Part shown: piece by piece, positions 1-7,526 of the stretch
How the letters are laid out: each line of letters begins with the position of its first letter
Numbering within the stretch: position 1 is the first letter of the stretch
Source of the DNA: Nonomuraea spiralis
GTDB taxonomy: Bacteria; Actinomycetota; Actinomycetes; Streptosporangiales; Streptosporangiaceae
Assembly (NCBI RefSeq): GCF_014648435.1
Contig: NZ_BMRC01000012.1
Span: 1 to 64,000 of the forward strand
Direction: 5' to 3'
Length of the DNA: 64,000 nt
The notes under the pieces: model-generated
Told to the model about the DNA's origin: nothing
Database searches by the model: none
Seen by the model: the letters and a program-made list of their open reading frames with translations, nothing else
Translations under genes and position numbers: made by a program

Positions 1-152
1 TCGGCTCCCACCTCGCCCGCATGGAACTCCGCACCGCACTCGACGTCTGGCTCCAGCGCATCCCCGACTTCACCCTCGCCGACCCCGACGCCGTCACCTG
101 GGCCACCGGTCAGGTACGCGGACCACGTACGCTCCCGCTGCGCATCGTCTGA
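1..152 (+). CDS. Cytochrome P450, C-terminal fragment
   Basis: Only the last 49 residues lie in the window; the gene begins upstream. The fragment opens with GSHLARMEL, which matches the segment directly after the haem-ligating cysteine of P450s (C-x-G-x-x-LAR-x-E), followed by the usual C-terminal beta region ending LPLRIV and TGA at 150-152. The haem cysteine itself is outside the window. The stop lies 4 bp from the stop of the convergent methyltransferase gene. Substrate cannot be judged from this piece. Confidence 0.8.
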   Translation, partial: GSHLARMELRTALDVWLQRIPDFTLADPDAVTWATGQVRGPRTLPLRIV

Positions 153-156
153 CCCG

Positions 157-933
157 TCACGGTCCCACCTCGGCCGCGACCAGGAACAGCAGGGCCGAGG
201 CCAGGAAGGGCCGGGAGGCGAGGTCGTCGAACCACTCCTCGGTGCCGGGTTCGAGACACCCGGCGCCGATCGCCCTGGCCACGTTGCGGCGCAGCCCGAG
301 CACCCGGTCGGCGGTGGCGAGGTCGCGGAACACCGGCGCGACCGTCCCCACCGAACGCACCACGAGGCCGGCCTCGGCGCACAACCGGGCCAGGCGGCGG
401 CCGACGGTGCCGTGGCGGACCACCCGGCGGGCGATGAACCGGGCCAGCGCCGGGCCGACGTCCGGGTCGGGCGAGTCGATCAGCATGCCCTCCCAGTCGG
501 GCTCGGCCATGACGATCCGCGCCCCGGGACGGGCCACCCGGCGGAACTCCGCCAGCACCGCCGCCGGGTCGTCCACGTGCTGGAGCACCCGGTCGGTACG
601 GGCCCGGTCGACGCTCCCGTCCGCCAGCGGCAGCGCGTGCACGTCCCCGGGACGCACCTCGACCAGGGGCCGTCCGGCCAGCCGGGTACGCGCCTCGGCG
701 ACCATCGCCGGGTCGCGGTCCACGCCGACGACCCGCCCGTGCGGGGCTACGGCGTCGGCCATGGCGGCCAGGTCGGTGCCGGGGCCGCAGCCGAGGTCGA
801 GCACGGTCTGGCCGGGCCGCAGCTCCAGCAGGTCCAGGACCTGCCGCTTGTAGCCCCTGCCGACGTCGGTCGCGGCGACGTGGTCGAGGTAGGCGATCGG
901 GTCCGGGCGGGACGAGGGGTCGATGTCGATCAT
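157..933 (-). CDS. Class I SAM-dependent methyltransferase, UbiE-like
   Basis: 258 residues from ATG at 933. Motif I (VLDLGCGPGTD, residues 44-54) binds SAM, motif II VGVDRDP follows near residue 70, and LPLADGSVD near residue 101 resembles the UbiE/ubiquinone methyltransferase group. A start further upstream (1062) is open, but the ATG at 933 gives the normal family N-terminus and avoids a low-complexity extension. The substrate is not evident; it could modify a small molecule. It lies 85 bp downstream of another methyltransferase gene on the same strand. Confidence 0.8.
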   Translation of the reverse strand: MIDIDPSSRPDPIAYLDHVAATDVGRGYKRQVLDLLELRPGQTVLDLGCGPGTDLAAMADAVAPHGRVVGVDRDPAMVAEARTRLAGRPLVEVRPGDVHALPLADGSVDRARTDRVLQHVDDPAAVLAEFRRVARPGARIVMAEPDWEGMLIDSPDPDVGPALARFIARRVVRHGTVGRRLARLCAEAGLVVRSVGTVAPVFRDLATADRVLGLRRNVARAIGAGCLEPGTEEWFDDLASRPFLASALLFLVAAEVGP

Positions 934-1018
934 GCGCACAGCCAACCAGACCGGTTCGCAGATCCCGGGGAGGCGAGGTGAGGATCTCGTGCAGCCTGGT
1001 GCTCCCGCCCGGACGCGG

Positions 1019-2131
1019 TCAGGTACGGCGCAGGCGCCACAGAGAGGTGATCTCGGCGGCACGGGCCGCGTGCAGGGGGTCGGTCGCGTCGGACGCGCGC
1101 GGGTGCCGGGGGCGCGTTTCGAGCCGGTCCACGACCCGCAGGCCCGCGTTCGCGAAGGCGGTCAGCAGGTCGGCGCGGGTCCGTAAGCCGAGCCGTTCGG
1201 CCAGGTCCGACAGGATCAGCCAGCCCTCGCCCGCCGGTTCCAGGTGCCCGCCCAGGCCGTCGAGGAAGCCGCGCAACATGCGGCCGCCGGGGTCGTACAC
1301 CGCGTGGTCGAGGGGTGAGGCCGGTTTGGCCGGGAGCCACGGCGGGTTGCAGACGACGAGCTGCGCGCGTCCGGGCGGGAAGAGGTCGGCGTCCAGGACC
1401 TCGACGCGGCCGGCCAGCCCGAGCCGCCGCAGGTTGTCGCGGGCGCAGGCCACGGCGCGCGGGTCGCGGTCGGTGGCCACGAGGCGCTCGACGCCCCTGC
1501 GCGCGAGGACCGCGGCGAGCACGCCGGTCCCGGTGCCGACGTCGAACGCCCGCGCGAGCGGGCCGAGCGGCGCGCGGGCCACCAGATCGACGTACTCGCC
1601 GCGGACCGGCGAGAAGACGCCGTAGTGCGGATGGATGCGGTCGTTCAGGGCGGGCACCTCGACGCCCCTCCTGCGCCATTCGTGGGCCCCGACGATGCCC
1701 AGCAGCTCGCGCAGCGAGGTCACCGACGGCTCCGCGGCGGGGCCGTAGACCTCGGCGCAGGCCGGGCGCACGTCCGGGGCGCGGCGCAGGTGGACGGCGT
1801 GGTCCGGGCCGAGCGGCACCAGCAGCCGGCCGAGCGTGACGGCCCGCTGGGCGCGGTCCCGCCGGTGCCGGTGGAAGGCGTCGGCGGGCGACGGCGCGGG
1901 CCGGTGCGGTGGACGTTCGGTCCTGCGCGCCATGGCGCGCAGGAGCCGGCGGGCGGCCTGGAAGTCACCGCGCCAGAGCAGCGCCGTGCCCTCGCAGGCC
2001 AGTCGGTACGCGGTGGCGGCGGCGAGGCGGTCGTCGGCGACCACCACGCGGGCGGGCGGGGGCGAGCCGTTGGCGGAACGCCAGCGGGCGGACCGGGTCT
2101 CGCCGTCTTCGGTCCAGCGGATCTCGAGCAC
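1019..2131 (-). CDS. SAM-dependent methyltransferase with NPPW motif
   Basis: 370 residues. The GTG start at 2131 has AGGAG about six bases upstream. The N-terminal half (about 1-190) has no motif I recognise. The C-terminal half is a class I methyltransferase: SAM loop FDVGTGTG at residues 196-203, acidic motif TDRDP near 220, and catalytic-type NPPW at 262-265. The NPPx motif is known from enzymes that methylate an amide or exocyclic nitrogen (PrmC/HemK, RsmC, N6-adenine enzymes), so a protein, rRNA or DNA nitrogen target is plausible. The long N-terminal domain argues against PrmC itself. Confidence 0.75.
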   Translation of the reverse strand: MLEIRWTEDGETRSARWRSANGSPPPARVVVADDRLAAATAYRLACEGTALLWRGDFQAARRLLRAMARRTERPPHRPAPSPADAFHRHRRDRAQRAVTLGRLLVPLGPDHAVHLRRAPDVRPACAEVYGPAAEPSVTSLRELLGIVGAHEWRRRGVEVPALNDRIHPHYGVFSPVRGEYVDLVARAPLGPLARAFDVGTGTGVLAAVLARRGVERLVATDRDPRAVACARDNLRRLGLAGRVEVLDADLFPPGRAQLVVCNPPWLPAKPASPLDHAVYDPGGRMLRGFLDGLGGHLEPAGEGWLILSDLAERLGLRTRADLLTAFANAGLRVVDRLETRPRHPRASDATDPLHAARAAEITSLWRLRRT

Positions 2132-2188
2132 TCGGGCTCCTCATGATCGAACCAGTGATGGTCATGAAGAGCACTTCGACGCGGTGGA

Positions 2189-2266
2189 TCAGCCTGTGGC
2201 GGCCTCCCGCGAGGAAGTGCGCGCCGGGGCGTCGCCGAGAACCATGCCGGGTGGTGGGAACGACAT
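2189..2266 (-). CDS. Possible 25-residue leader or small ORF
   Basis: A short reading frame starting with ATG at 2266 is preceded by GAGGAGG with six-base spacing, one of the best ribosome binding sites in this part of the window. It encodes a proline-rich start (MSFPPPGM) and stops at TGA 2189, 57 bp before the start of the methyltransferase gene. No family is recognised. It could be a real small protein, a leader peptide, or a chance match in a Shine-Dalgarno-like region. Confidence 0.2.
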   Translation of the reverse strand: MSFPPPGMVLGDAPARTSSREAATG

Positions 2267-2452
2267 GATCGACCTCCTCGCTGGACGGGAACCCCTTCAT
2301 CCTAGGGCCGCTCGCGCCCGGCGGACCTCACCGGCGCGGTCGAGCGGCGTCAGGTCCCTCTTGACCGCGTTTCGGAGACAGATCCGGTCCGGCCCGAATA
2401 CGGTGGGCCGTTGACGCTCAGCCAACGCCCGTAAGCCTTCCGGAGTCTCTCC

Positions 2453-3484
2453 ATGCGTACCGCAGCGGCAGTCCTCTCCTTCGTGCTCGCCCTCGCCACC
2501 CTGCTCGTCCTGCCGGTGAGCGCCGCGGTCGCCGCCGCGCCGCTGCCGGGCGGCAAGAGCACCTTCGTCGTCTCGCAGGGCCACCTCCAGGCCGCCTCCC
2601 GGCAGAACTGGGTACGCCTGGGCACCTACCGCTTCGCCGCGAACGGCACGGTGAGCGCCGCCCAGTACCTGTGGTGGCAGCGTTATCCGAAGGCCAGGCA
2701 GCGCACCGGCACCGTGCCCGACGCGAGCTGCACCACCAGGTCCGGCGGGGTGTCCTCGCGCCCGCGCGCCTGCGAGGTGCTCACCGCGGGCGGCTACACG
2801 GCCGGCCCGAACGAGACCCGCACCGGTACGTACACGCTGGCGGGCGACGTGCTCACCATCCGCTGGAAGATCGCCCAGACCTGGACGGAGCAGTGGTACG
2901 TGCGCACCTCGCCGGACCGCAAGCTGGCCCGCCTCGACCTCAAGCGCAGCACCCTGGCCACGCACGGCTACGGCTACGGCAGCAACGCCTCCCCCGCCAC
3001 CCGCCGCGCGATGAGCTCGGTACGGGCCTTCCCCGGCTCGCTGCGCCAGGACCTGACGAGCTGGGCGAGCGGCACGCTGGTCAACTCCGGCAACCAGCCG
3101 TTCGGCCACTCCTCCTTCCGCGCCTGCGCCTCGGCCACCTCGTGCCTGACCTACCTCCAGCCGTCCTCGCGCGGGGCGTGCCAGAAGTCGGGCGGCTGCC
3201 CGAAGTACGGCGGCGGCACGAAGGCCAACGTCAGCTCCATCCAGTACTACCTGACGACGATCTCCAAGTCCGACCGTCGCGACACGCTGTGGCACTGGTG
3301 CACGTGCCTGGCGATGGAGCGCGGCGAGTTCTGCTACACGGGCAACTCCCACGTCAAGCCGCTGATGCAGATCATCGACGACTCGGGGGCCTTCCGGGGA
3401 TGGGTCGGGGTGGAGGCGTCCTTCTCGACCGGCTCCCGGGCGACGGACATGCTCGCGGTCCTGCGCATCTCCGACTTCCGCTGA
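2453..3484 (+). CDS. Secreted protein of unknown function
   Basis: 343 residues with a clear Sec signal peptide: charged MRT, a hydrophobic stretch AVLSFVLALATLLVLPVSA, then AVAAAP as a likely signal peptidase site near residue 28. The mature part is rich in aromatic residues and has several cysteines, mostly in the last third (CQKSGGCPKYGGG, HWCTCLAMERGEFC), suggesting disulfides in an exported fold. No enzyme family is recognised. The preceding 320 bp contains no convincing coding sequence on the plus strand; a weak TTGACG/TAAGCC promoter-like pair lies at 2411-2437, with 15-base spacing. Confidence 0.75.
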   Translation: MRTAAAVLSFVLALATLLVLPVSAAVAAAPLPGGKSTFVVSQGHLQAASRQNWVRLGTYRFAANGTVSAAQYLWWQRYPKARQRTGTVPDASCTTRSGGVSSRPRACEVLTAGGYTAGPNETRTGTYTLAGDVLTIRWKIAQTWTEQWYVRTSPDRKLARLDLKRSTLATHGYGYGSNASPATRRAMSSVRAFPGSLRQDLTSWASGTLVNSGNQPFGHSSFRACASATSCLTYLQPSSRGACQKSGGCPKYGGGTKANVSSIQYYLTTISKSDRRDTLWHWCTCLAMERGEFCYTGNSHVKPLMQIIDDSGAFRGWVGVEASFSTGSRATDMLAVLRISDFR

Positions 3485-3512
3485 CCGAGGGACGGCCGGG
3501 CCACGGCCGGGG

Positions 3513-3968
3513 TCAGGAGCCGGAGCGCAGGCGTTCGGCGGCCTCCTGGTAGGCCTGGGCGGCCCGGTCGAAGTAGTCGAAGAGCGCGTCGAGGTGCTCG
3601 GGCGGGCAGTCGGCCAGGATGTCGCCGATCTTCCGCCGGACGGGGTCCATGACCTGGTCGAGCTGGGCGGGCTTGCCGACCGGCTCGACGATCACCTTGC
3701 GGCGGTCGTCCGGGTCGGGGGCGCGGCGGACGTATCCGGCCTGCTCCAGCCGGTCGATGAGGCGGGTGGTCGGGCCGGTGGTCAGGCCGGTGCGGGTGCC
3801 GAGCTCGCCGGGGGTCATCGGGCCGGCCAGTTCGAGGATGTTCAGGGCGTACAGGTCGGTGGCGCCCAGACCGCAGGCCTTGGCGGCGGCGTGGCCGTGC
3901 AGCATGACCGCGCTGAGGTAGCGGCGGTAGAGCCGGCCGGCGTCCGGGCGGTCTGACGTGTTCGGCAC
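3513..3968 (-). CDS. MarR-family transcriptional regulator (downstream of nar genes)
   Basis: 151 residues from GTG at 3968. The winged helix shows the MarR pattern: LILELAGPMTPGEL-like helix, GLTTGPTTRLIDRLEQAGYV recognition region and wing RAPDPDDRRK. It is the last gene of the block narG-narH-narJ-narI-HPP-MarR and begins 8 bp after the HPP stop, so it is probably cotranscribed. A perfect 10-bp inverted repeat inside the end of the HPP gene, 52 bp upstream of this start, could be an autoregulatory operator. The ligand is unknown. Confidence 0.85.
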   Translation of the reverse strand: MPNTSDRPDAGRLYRRYLSAVMLHGHAAAKACGLGATDLYALNILELAGPMTPGELGTRTGLTTGPTTRLIDRLEQAGYVRRAPDPDDRRKVIVEPVGKPAQLDQVMDPVRRKIGDILADCPPEHLDALFDYFDRAAQAYQEAAERLRSGS

Positions 3969-3975
3969 GCGATCC

Positions 3976-4599
3976 TCACTTCCCGTTCCTCCTCCTGGAG
4001 AAGATAAATCTTCCAGGAAGTAGCTTCTCCAGAGAAGCTACCACGGAGGCGCGGCGCGGGCGTCCGAGAGCGAGCAGCACGAACGTCGTGAGCACGACGG
4101 CGGTGAGCAGGACGGCCAGGTTGAGCGGGGTGCGCAGGAAGCCCAGGGCCACGATGAGCGTGGTCGCGCCGCCCGGCGGGTGGGAGCTGTCGGTGGCCAG
4201 CATGCCCAGCGTCGTGCACGACAGCGCGATGACGACCGCGACCACCCGGCGGCCGTCGATGTGCCCCAGGTCGGGCGCGGTGCGCGTCAGCCCGGTGACG
4301 GTCAGGGCCAGGTAGCCGCCGGCGGCGCTGATGGCGTGCCCGGCGACCGTACGGCGGGGAGCCGACGCGGGCGCCCCCGGCGCGGTGAGCACCAGGTAGA
4401 TCGTCGGCCCGAGGGAGGGGAAGACGAACGGCTGGCGGGCCAGCCAGGCGACGAGGGCGGGCACGCTGATGCACAGGGCGGCCTTCCAGGACACGGCGAG
4501 CGCGCCTGCCACCCGCGACCGCGCCCCGCCTCCCGCGCCTTCGGCCGCTCCCGGGCCTTCCGCCGATCCCAGGCCTTCCGCGGCGGCCTCGGCGCTCAT
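3976..4599 (-). CDS. HPP-family integral membrane protein
   Basis: 207 residues from ATG at 4599, chosen because GGAGGT lies just upstream; an in-frame ATG at 4662 lacks this and would overlap narI. About 28 low-complexity Ala/Gly/Glu residues precede four hydrophobic segments. Family hallmarks are FPSLGPT (60-66) and the eponymous SSHPPGGATT (138-147). Members of this family have been linked to nitrite transport in plastids and cyanobacteria. Location 46 bp after narI suggests a role in moving nitrite or nitrate across the membrane; this is an inference from context. No narK-type transporter is present in the window. Confidence 0.85.
   Translation of the reverse strand: MSAEAAAEGLGSAEGPGAAEGAGGGARSRVAGALAVSWKAALCISVPALVAWLARQPFVFPSLGPTIYLVLTAPGAPASAPRRTVAGHAISAAGGYLALTVTGLTRTAPDLGHIDGRRVVAVVIALSCTTLGMLATDSSHPPGGATTLIVALGFLRTPLNLAVLLTAVVLTTFVLLALGRPRRASVVASLEKLLPGRFIFSRRRNGK
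3996..4041. promoter_or_regulatory. Two adjacent inverted repeats, candidate MarR operator
   Basis: Positions 4020-4029 and 4032-4041 form a perfect 10-bp inverted repeat (GTAGCTTCTC, two-base gap, GAGAAGCTAC). Directly beside it, about 3996-4017, is an imperfect inverted repeat around AAGATAAATCTT. Both are inside the 3' end of the HPP gene and unusually A/T-rich for the window. Their position just upstream of the MarR start suggests operator sites. They could instead form an intercistronic RNA hairpin. Confidence 0.45.
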
Positions 4600-4645
4600 G
4601 CCGTCCACCTCCTTCGGGCCGCCGGCGGCCGGGCGGGTCGGGTGC

Positions 4646-5335
4646 TCATCGGGGCAGGGCACCGCCGCGGGAGCGGTAGACGATGTACGGCCTGGCCAGA
4701 TAGGTGACGGGCGCCGCGAAGGCGTGGACCAGGCGGCTGAAGGGCCACAACGCGAACAGGGCCATGCCGAGCAGCGTGTGCGCCTGGAAGACGAACGGCG
4801 CCGCCGCCATGGCGCCCACGTCCGGCTCCAGTTCGAGCAGGCTGCGGAACCACACCGACACCCCGAGCCGGTAGTCGTAGTGACCGGACGGCCCGAGCAG
4901 GGTGGCGATCAGCCCCGCCAGCAGCACGGTGGCCAGCACCGGGTACAGGACGCGGTCGGAGCGCCCGGTGGCGCGGCGTACGGCCCGCACCCGCAGCCGC
5001 CGCCACAGCAGCACCGCGAGCCCGGCCACGCTGGCCAGCCCCGCCAGCCCGCCGACGACCAGGGCGTTGAGCCGGTACATGGGCTCGGTCACGTGCACGG
5101 CCTCGGTGAGCCGCTCGGGCACGAGCAGGCCGACGAGATGACCGGCGATCACGAACAGCAGCCCGAAGTGGAACAGCGGCCCGCCCACCCGCAGCAGGCG
5201 GCTCTCGTGAAGCTGGGTGGAACGGGTGGTCAGCCCGAACCGGTCGTAGCGGTAACGCCAGATCACCCCGGCCACGAACAACACCAGGACGACGTACGGC
5301 GACACACCCCACAGGGCGATGTTCAGGTGCTTCAT
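4646..5335 (-). CDS. narI: Respiratory nitrate reductase gamma subunit (cytochrome b)
   Basis: 229 residues, the usual length. NarI is the membrane dihaem subunit that takes electrons from quinol and passes them to NarH. The four haem histidines are visible at the expected spacing: H56 and H66 in the second helix region (FHFGLLFVIAGH) and H186 and H204 (QAHTLL, RLVHAF). Five membrane segments can be followed. The start overlaps the narJ stop as ATGA, indicating translational coupling. Confidence 0.97.
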   Translation of the reverse strand: MKHLNIALWGVSPYVVLVLFVAGVIWRYRYDRFGLTTRSTQLHESRLLRVGGPLFHFGLLFVIAGHLVGLLVPERLTEAVHVTEPMYRLNALVVGGLAGLASVAGLAVLLWRRLRVRAVRRATGRSDRVLYPVLATVLLAGLIATLLGPSGHYDYRLGVSVWFRSLLELEPDVGAMAAAPFVFQAHTLLGMALFALWPFSRLVHAFAAPVTYLARPYIVYRSRGGALPR

Positions 5336-5949
5336 CAGCGGACTCCTCCGGGAACCTCGGGCAGGACGGTACGGCCGACCCGCTCGGCGGGCGGGCCGAG
5401 CGCCGCCCGCTCGCCCACGGCCCGGCGGTCGGCCGACGTGGGCCTCGGCAACGTCAGCAGCACGGCCTCCACGACGGCGGCGTAGCCGCTGCGCCGGTCG
5501 GCCAGACCGGCGTGCAGCAGGTCGAGACCGGGACGGTGGTCGCGCAGCAGCCGGCCGCCGGGGCCCGGCACGCGGGCGGCGAACTCCAGCATCACCGGCA
5601 GGAAGTCGGGCAGCTCGCCCGTGCCGGGCTGCCAGCCGTGGGCGCGGTAGAGGGTCTTGAGGTCCAGGAGCGACTCGCCGCGCCTGCGGGTGTCGCCGTC
5701 GCCGTAGTAGGTCATGTGGAGGGTCCGGCGGCCGCTGCGGTCGAAGGTGCTCACGTACGCGGCTCCGGCGTCGAGCGCGGACAGGGCCGCCGCCTCGGCG
5801 CAGAACGTACGCAGGCGCTCGCCCGCCGCACCACCCACAGGGCCGAGCGCGGTGCGTACCAGGTCGAGGCGGGCGGTCCAGTCCTCTTCCGGATAGCTCA
5901 GCAGGAGGGAGGCGGCCTGGTGGATCAGGCGGCCGTCGTGCCGGCTCAC
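5335..5949 (-). CDS. narJ: Nitrate reductase assembly chaperone
   Basis: 204 residues from GTG at 5949, which overlaps the narH stop as GTGA. NarJ is a TorD-fold cytoplasmic chaperone that binds apo-NarG during molybdenum cofactor insertion and is not part of the final enzyme. Recognisable features are the N-terminal ASLLLSYPEEDW, the THLTYYGDGDTRRRG-like segment (HMTYYGDGDTRRRG) and ELPDFLPVMLEFAA, all characteristic of actinobacterial NarJ. Confidence 0.95.
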   Translation of the reverse strand: MSRHDGRLIHQAASLLLSYPEEDWTARLDLVRTALGPVGGAAGERLRTFCAEAAALSALDAGAAYVSTFDRSGRRTLHMTYYGDGDTRRRGESLLDLKTLYRAHGWQPGTGELPDFLPVMLEFAARVPGPGGRLLRDHRPGLDLLHAGLADRRSGYAAVVEAVLLTLPRPTSADRRAVGERAALGPPAERVGRTVLPEVPGGVR

Positions 5950-7526
5950 TCGGCCGCCTCGCCCCTGGACGGGAACAGGCCGTCGGGCGTGCCCTTGCCG
6001 TCCCAGTTGAGCAGGTTGACGCGGCCGCGCAACTGTTCGTCCTTGGTGACCGGCAGGCTGTGGAAGCCCTCGGCGAGCATGCCGGGGCCGCCGGGGACGT
6101 CGAGGCTGCAGCCCGCGCCCGCGGCGTGGTCGGAGGCGACGTAGGCGGTGGGGATGACGTACCGCTCGTCGTACTTGGCGAGGGCGAGCAGGCGGTACAT
6201 GCGTTCCAGGCCGGCGGCGTCCAGACCGGTGCCGGCGCCGGCGTCCGGGTCGGGCTCGTCGCCGAGGTTGCGGGCCCGCATGTGGGCGCGCATGGCGGCC
6301 AGGCGCTGGAGCGCGGCCTCCACCGGGGCCGGATCGCCCGCGGTGAACAGCTCGGCGAGGTATTCGACGGGGATGCGCAGCGAGTCGATGGCGCCGAACA
6401 GGTTGCCCGCGTCCTCGCCGTCGTGCCCGGTGTCGGCGAGCGCGTCGACGATGGGCGACAGCGGCGGGACGTACCAGACCATGGGCATGGTGCGGTACTC
6501 CGGGTGGAGCGGCAGGGCGATCCGGAACTCGGTGATGAGCTGCCGTACGGGCGAGCGGCGGGCGGCCTCCAGCCAGTCGTGCGGGATGCCCGCCGCCTCG
6601 GCGGCGGCGATCACCCCCGGATCGGCGGGATCGAGGAAGCAGTCGAGCTGCGCCTGGTACAGGTCGCGCTCCTCGGGCACGGCGGCGGCCTCCCCGATGC
6701 GGTCGGCGTCGTAGAGCATGACGCCGAGGTAGCGCAGGCGGCCGACGCACGTCTCGGAGCAGACCGTGGGCTCCCCCGCCTCGATGCGCGGGTAGCAGAA
6801 CGTGCACTTCTCGGCCTTGCCGGTCTGGTGGTTGAAGTACACCTTCTTGTACGGGCACCCCGACACGCACATGCGCCACCCCCGGCACCGGTCCTGGTCG
6901 ACCAGGACGATGCCGTCCTCCATGCGCTTGTACATCGCCCCGGACGGGCAGGCGGCCACGCACGAGGGGTTGAGGCAGTGCTCGCAGATGCGCGGCAGGT
7001 GGAACATGAACGCCCGCTCGTAGTCCAGGCGTACGGTGTCGCTCACCTTGCGCAGGACGACGTCGGCGGCGAGCTGCTCCGGGCCGCCGCCCAGGTCGTC
7101 GTCCCAGTTCGGCCCCCAGGTGACGGCGGTGGGCCGGCCGTCGATCAGCGAACGGGGCGGCGCGGTCGGCACGTCGTCGCCGAGCGGCGCGCCGATGAGG
7201 TTGTCGTAGTCGTAGGTCCACGGCTCGTAGTAGTCGTCGAGGCCGGGGAACTCGGGGTTGGCGAAGAGCGTGGCCAGGCGGCGCAGCCGGCCGCCGGCCC
7301 TGGGCACCAGGCGGCCGTGGCGCAGCCGCCAGCCGCCCCGCCAGCGTTCCTGGTCCTGCCAGCCGCGCGGGTAGCCCTGGCCGGGACGGGTCTCGACGTT
7401 GTTGAACCAGACGTACTCGGTGCCCGGCCGGTTGGTCCACGTCTGCTTGCAGGTGACCGAGCAGGTGTGGCAGCCGATGCACTTGTCCAGGTTCATCACC
7501 ATGGCGATCTGGGCCATCGGTCGCAT
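5946..7526 (-). CDS. narH: Respiratory nitrate reductase beta subunit (Fe-S)
   Basis: 526 residues. ATG at 7526 shares a base with the narG stop (TGATG). NarH carries one 3Fe-4S and three 4Fe-4S clusters between NarI haem and NarG. All cluster motifs are present: CIGCHTCSVTC near the N-terminus, CEHCLNPSCVAACP, CRGWRMCVSGCP, and CTFC with a distant CSETCVGR. The tryptophan in CRGWRMC replaces a cysteine, as expected for the 3Fe-4S site of NarH. The second ATG, nine bases on, could also serve as start. Confidence 0.97.
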   Translation of the reverse strand: MRPMAQIAMVMNLDKCIGCHTCSVTCKQTWTNRPGTEYVWFNNVETRPGQGYPRGWQDQERWRGGWRLRHGRLVPRAGGRLRRLATLFANPEFPGLDDYYEPWTYDYDNLIGAPLGDDVPTAPPRSLIDGRPTAVTWGPNWDDDLGGGPEQLAADVVLRKVSDTVRLDYERAFMFHLPRICEHCLNPSCVAACPSGAMYKRMEDGIVLVDQDRCRGWRMCVSGCPYKKVYFNHQTGKAEKCTFCYPRIEAGEPTVCSETCVGRLRYLGVMLYDADRIGEAAAVPEERDLYQAQLDCFLDPADPGVIAAAEAAGIPHDWLEAARRSPVRQLITEFRIALPLHPEYRTMPMVWYVPPLSPIVDALADTGHDGEDAGNLFGAIDSLRIPVEYLAELFTAGDPAPVEAALQRLAAMRAHMRARNLGDEPDPDAGAGTGLDAAGLERMYRLLALAKYDERYVIPTAYVASDHAAGAGCSLDVPGGPGMLAEGFHSLPVTKDEQLRGRVNLLNWDGKGTPDGLFPSRGEAAE

